NCBI GenBank assembly: GCA_013214355.1
Contig: JABSSL010000005.1
Coordinates: forward strand, 1 to 64,000
Reading direction: 5' to 3'
Length of the DNA: 64,000 nt
From: Saprospiraceae bacterium
GTDB lineage: Bacteria; Bacteroidota; Bacteroidia; Chitinophagales; Saprospiraceae
A model generated the notes under the pieces. The model was not told where the DNA came from. It saw only the letters and a program-made list of their open reading frames with translations, and made no database searches. The translations under genes were made by a program, and so were the position numbers. Positions 61,619-64,000 of this stretch are shown here, one piece after another; positions within the stretch are counted from its first letter, which is position 1, and each line of letters starts with the position of its first letter.

Positions 61619-62656
61619 CTAATGTAGGATCTTCCAAATCAACTCTTTTAGTAATTGACCATCGGGTTTTCCTGTACTGACATAGTCGACTCCTTTCGAT
61701 TTCAAATCAAATTCTTTGAGCAAGGAAAGAACATGCTCAGTCTTTCGCAGCGGGAAGGCACGTGCAGCGGCTCTATATTCCCGCAAAAAAAAGGCAGATC
61801 GCAAACTTAAAGCACTCAACAGCTCTGCTTCAGGCAATTGCTTGAGGAAATGCAGCATGTACACTTTACTGAAGTAATTGTACAACGAACTGATTACGGC
61901 TGGTAGCGCATTCTTTTTTGGGTTAGCTGCGAAGTAGTTGACGATGCGATTGCTCTTCAACACATCCCGCTGTGAAAGCGCTTTCTGTAATTCGAAGACG
62001 TTGTAGTCCTTACTGATACCAATGTTATCTTCAATATGCTTGCTGGTGACTACCGTTCCTTCTGGTAGGTTCAGACGTAGCTTGTCTAGCTCATTGACTA
62101 CCTTAGAGAGACTGGTCCCCAAATATTCAGCTAACAATTCTGCCGCTTCTGGTTGGACTTGTAATTTCTTTTTCTTCAGGTACTTGGAGATCCAATCCGG
62201 GACCTGATTATCATATAGCGGTTTGGACTGAAAAACCACCGCCTTGGCTTTCAACATCTTACCAAATTTGGTATTCATATTGAAGCGTTTGTGCTTATGA
62301 CAAATAACTAATATTGTCGTGGGGGTTGGATTTTCAACGTAGGAAATCAAATTGCCCAGGCTTCTCATTTCTTGTGCCTCCTTCAGGATAACCAGTTGAT
62401 GTTGGGCCATCATCGGGTATCGCCTAGCATTATCAACAACCGCTTGAAAGTCTGCATCTTTTCCATAAAGCACCATTTGATTAAAAGCTCGTTCACTTTC
62501 AGACAATACCTTTTGCTCAAAGTACTGGCTGATTTCATCAATGAAGTAAGACTCCATCCCATATAGAAAATATACAGGTTGAAAATTCTTCTTTCGCAGG
62601 TCCGATAATAGTTGTTCTGCAGTCAAAGCTAATTCTTTAGGACTCGAGGCAGGCAA
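61619..62656 (-). CDS. holA: DNA polymerase III delta subunit
   Basis: HolA is the clamp-loader subunit that opens the sliding clamp. The 345-residue protein has the family plan, beginning with FQPVYFLYGMESYFIDEI, then LVILKEAQEMRSL, and a helical C-terminal collar domain. Only a TTG at 62656 precedes the conserved start of the domain in frame, because an upstream stop codon (TAA) closes the frame. The TTG sits in the T-rich tail of a terminator hairpin, described separately. Delta subunits are poorly conserved, so the function call rests on overall pattern and length. Confidence 0.87.
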   Translation of the reverse strand: MPASSPKELALTAEQLLSDLRKKNFQPVYFLYGMESYFIDEISQYFEQKVLSESERAFNQMVLYGKDADFQAVVDNARRYPMMAQHQLVILKEAQEMRSLGNLISYVENPTPTTILVICHKHKRFNMNTKFGKMLKAKAVVFQSKPLYDNQVPDWISKYLKKKKLQVQPEAAELLAEYLGTSLSKVVNELDKLRLNLPEGTVVTSKHIEDNIGISKDYNVFELQKALSQRDVLKSNRIVNYFAANPKKNALPAVISSLYNYFSKVYMLHFLKQLPEAELLSALSLRSAFFLREYRAAARAFPLRKTEHVLSLLKEFDLKSKGVDYVSTGKPDGQLLKELIWKILH

Positions 62657-62697
62657 AAAGAAAGGCCTGCCTTAATGATAAATGTATTAAGCAGGCC
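62655..62697 (-). terminator. Terminator/attenuator hairpin overlapping the holA start
   Basis: On the minus strand GGCCTGC-TTAA and TTAA-G-GCAGGCC (62664-62675 with 62687-62697, one bulge, 11-base loop) are followed by TTTCTTTTT, whose last two T residues belong to the holA TTG start. A competing hairpin pairs 62647-62654 with 62665-62672 (AGGCAGGC/GCCTGCCT) and would cover the start codon. The two pairings exclude each other. It could end the LuxE-like transcript, attenuate holA, or both. Confidence 0.65.
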
Positions 62698-62836
62698 TAC
62701 CCAAATTTCCATTCTTGCACTACTTATTACATTTAGTGAATCAAAGGTAAACAGTCGAGGCAAAAAATTCTATAATTTTTTTCTGGCTGACGAGATGAGT
62801 AGAAAAAACTGAGGATTCAGGATAAGATTTGAAAGG

Positions 62837-63841
62837 TTACAAATCGGCCACCATTAGGTTACAACCTCGAATATCACTCTTATCTAGCCTGCCCATAACC
62901 CGAAAAGAATGATCTGCGTATACCTGCCCGATATCTTCCGTAGCGATAAAGGAAATAGTATTTATGTTAGCCAGGTCGATAATGTTTAAAGCAGCCGTTT
63001 GTCCAAGCTTTTGTGGAGATAAGGGATCTGTAATATCCCGGCCTAGAACCCTCATGGTTGGACTAGGCCAAAAGAGCCCTTCACCTTTTGAATAGGCCTG
63101 GGATAAGAGCTCCGTCATTCCATATTCTGAGTGAATTTGCTGAACTTGAAAGGCAGAACTGAGGGTCTGATGCAATTCCTCTCTGGTCATTTCTTTCCTG
63201 CGTCCCTTCATACCTCCAGTTTCCATCACGATAGTATCGCCCAATGGCATCGGAAATTGCTCAGCAAGATCTAGCAACGCAAAACTTACCCCAATGAGTA
63301 AAGTAGGGAATTTTCGACTCCTGCAATCCTCCAGTTGAGAAGCTAAACCAGCAAGATCGTGCAAGAAGAAGCCGCTCTCTTTGTAGTGGGATTGACGAAT
63401 AAAATAGTCCGCCATGTAAACCAGAGATGATCCACTGCGTTCTAAGTAGGAAGGCAAAAGAGCCAAAACGCAATATTCGCTGATATCCCCGTAGAAAAAC
63501 TCAAAACCTTGACGGCTTACAGATTCGTACAATTCGGCAGAATAGAGATGATGTAAGCTAGGTTGTTGACCTGTGGTACTGCTACTGGAAAAAGTGGTTA
63601 CAGCTGTCCAATCCTCAGTCTTGATGGTCTGGTTTTTGAAGAAACGAATGGGTAGGAAAGGGATATCCGCCAAGTGGTGAATTTGCTTTGGATCTTTCTG
63701 CAACAAGTCTAGGTAGGAACGGTATAAGGGATTGGAGGCTGCTTGGTATTGGAATGCCTCAAGAGCCAGGCCTTCAAAATCTTGATCTGATAGAGAGCTA
63801 AGTTTTGCAATCCACCTGTCTGTATACTGCCGCTTTACCAT
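62837..63841 (-). CDS. LuxE-like acyl-protein synthetase family protein
   Basis: The 334-residue protein resembles the LuxE acyl-protein synthetase family, which activates or transfers fatty acyl groups, with the serine/threonine-rich loop FSSSSTTGQQPSLHHLY, METGGMKGRRKEMTREEL and HSEYGMTELLSQAYS near the middle, and a C-terminal segment with IATEDIGQVYADHSFRVMGR. No luxCDABG genes are nearby, so a role outside bioluminescence is likely. The start is ATG at 63841. Confidence 0.82.
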   Translation of the reverse strand: MVKRQYTDRWIAKLSSLSDQDFEGLALEAFQYQAASNPLYRSYLDLLQKDPKQIHHLADIPFLPIRFFKNQTIKTEDWTAVTTFSSSSTTGQQPSLHHLYSAELYESVSRQGFEFFYGDISEYCVLALLPSYLERSGSSLVYMADYFIRQSHYKESGFFLHDLAGLASQLEDCRSRKFPTLLIGVSFALLDLAEQFPMPLGDTIVMETGGMKGRRKEMTREELHQTLSSAFQVQQIHSEYGMTELLSQAYSKGEGLFWPSPTMRVLGRDITDPLSPQKLGQTAALNIIDLANINTISFIATEDIGQVYADHSFRVMGRLDKSDIRGCNLMVADL

Positions 63842-63877
63842 ACATGAGTTAAACTAAAAAACGCTATATTTCCGTTA

Positions 63878-63885
63878 CAAAACTA
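63878..63885 (-). promoter_or_regulatory. Possible -7 promoter element for the LuxE-like gene
   Basis: On the minus strand this reads TAGTTTTG, matching TAnnTTTG, 37 bases before the ATG. A plus-strand sequence TATATTTC at 63865-63872 is a weaker candidate for the divergent lipoprotein gene. Confidence 0.4.
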
Positions 63886-63892
63886 AAAAAAC

Positions 63893-64000
63893 ATGCGCGT
63901 TGCAAAATCTATAAGTTTGGTTTTCTTCTTGAGTTTGATCTTGACGGCTTGTTTACAACCGCCTGACTATCCAGCAGAACCGGTAATTGAATTCAAGTAC
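63893..64000 (+). CDS. Lipoprotein, N-terminal part only (3' end cut by window)
   Basis: The 36 codons visible encode a lipoprotein signal (MRVAKSISLVFFLSLIL, then TAC with the lipidated Cys at 20) and the start of a mature chain (LQPPDYPAEPVIEFKY). The function cannot be read. It is divergent from the LuxE-like gene across 51 bases. Confidence 0.7.
   Translation, partial: MRVAKSISLVFFLSLILTACLQPPDYPAEPVIEFKY

Overview
The window looks like chromosomal DNA of a Bacteroidota bacterium, most likely a Saprospiria/Lewinella-type environmental organism (the class is inference; the phylum is well supported). The support is: type IX secretion C-terminal domains (type A on the PhoX-like protein, type B/gliding-motility type on the IgGFc-binding-like protein), TAnnTTTG-type -7 promoter elements, weak or absent Shine-Dalgarno sites, AraC/LytTR regulators, many lipoproteins, a TSP3-repeat OmpA protein and YeeE/YedE pairs. 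I found no rRNA, tRNA, CRISPR array, prophage or complete insertion sequence.

Layout. 0-9 kb (minus): a truncated OmpA/TSP3 outer-membrane protein, class Ia ribonucleotide reductase (nrdB-nrdA) with a striking DnaA-box cluster upstream, a CorA channel, and a LolC/E-type permease coupled to a HEXXH protein. 9-17 kb (plus): tyrS, a GH13-like protein, a PhzF-like isomerase, a trans-sulfuration PLP enzyme, a small membrane protein and an OPT transporter closed by a strong terminator. 17-22 kb (plus): a Planctomycetes-style pair, a multidomain cytochrome/DUF1549/LamG/DUF1553 lipoprotein plus a Tat-exported DUF1501 protein. 22-25 kb: DUF2470 protein, AraC regulator, a possible MITE, a DUF6265-like lipoprotein, and a YeeE/YedE pair followed by an unlisted 55-residue membrane protein. 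25-32 kb (minus): secreted beta-helix, fasciclin, di-haem peroxidase and PhoX-like proteins. 32-45 kb: two serine hydrolases, a membrane LytTR regulator, a zinc-ribbon membrane protein, an FHS-type MFS transporter, an AraC/GyrI pair, a sulfatase and a penicillin-acylase-family enzyme. 45-53 kb: a Cys-rich lipoprotein, a large T9SS type B surface protein, and an operon of lipoprotein, ECF sigma factor and a single chain that joins an anti-sigma-like N terminus to an outer-membrane-barrel-like C terminus. 53-61.5 kb (minus): the full tryptophan operon trpE-G-D-C-F-B-A ending in a DAHP synthase gene, preceded by a classical leader-peptide attenuator (20 residues, WRWW). 61.6-64 kb: holA with an unusual TTG start lying in the U-tract of a terminator hairpin, a LuxE-like gene, and the start of a lipoprotein gene.

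How it works together. The trp block takes chorismate to tryptophan, and its DAHP synthase feeds the start of the shikimate pathway; the leader predicts control by charged tRNA-Trp. The nrdBA genes supply deoxynucleotides, and the DnaA boxes suggest a link to replication initiation. Much of the remainder is envelope or secreted catabolic machinery. The least conventional items are the one-chain anti-sigma/barrel candidate, the DnaA-box palindrome, the trp attenuator, the holA start hairpin, and a TyrRS with a changed HIGH signature.
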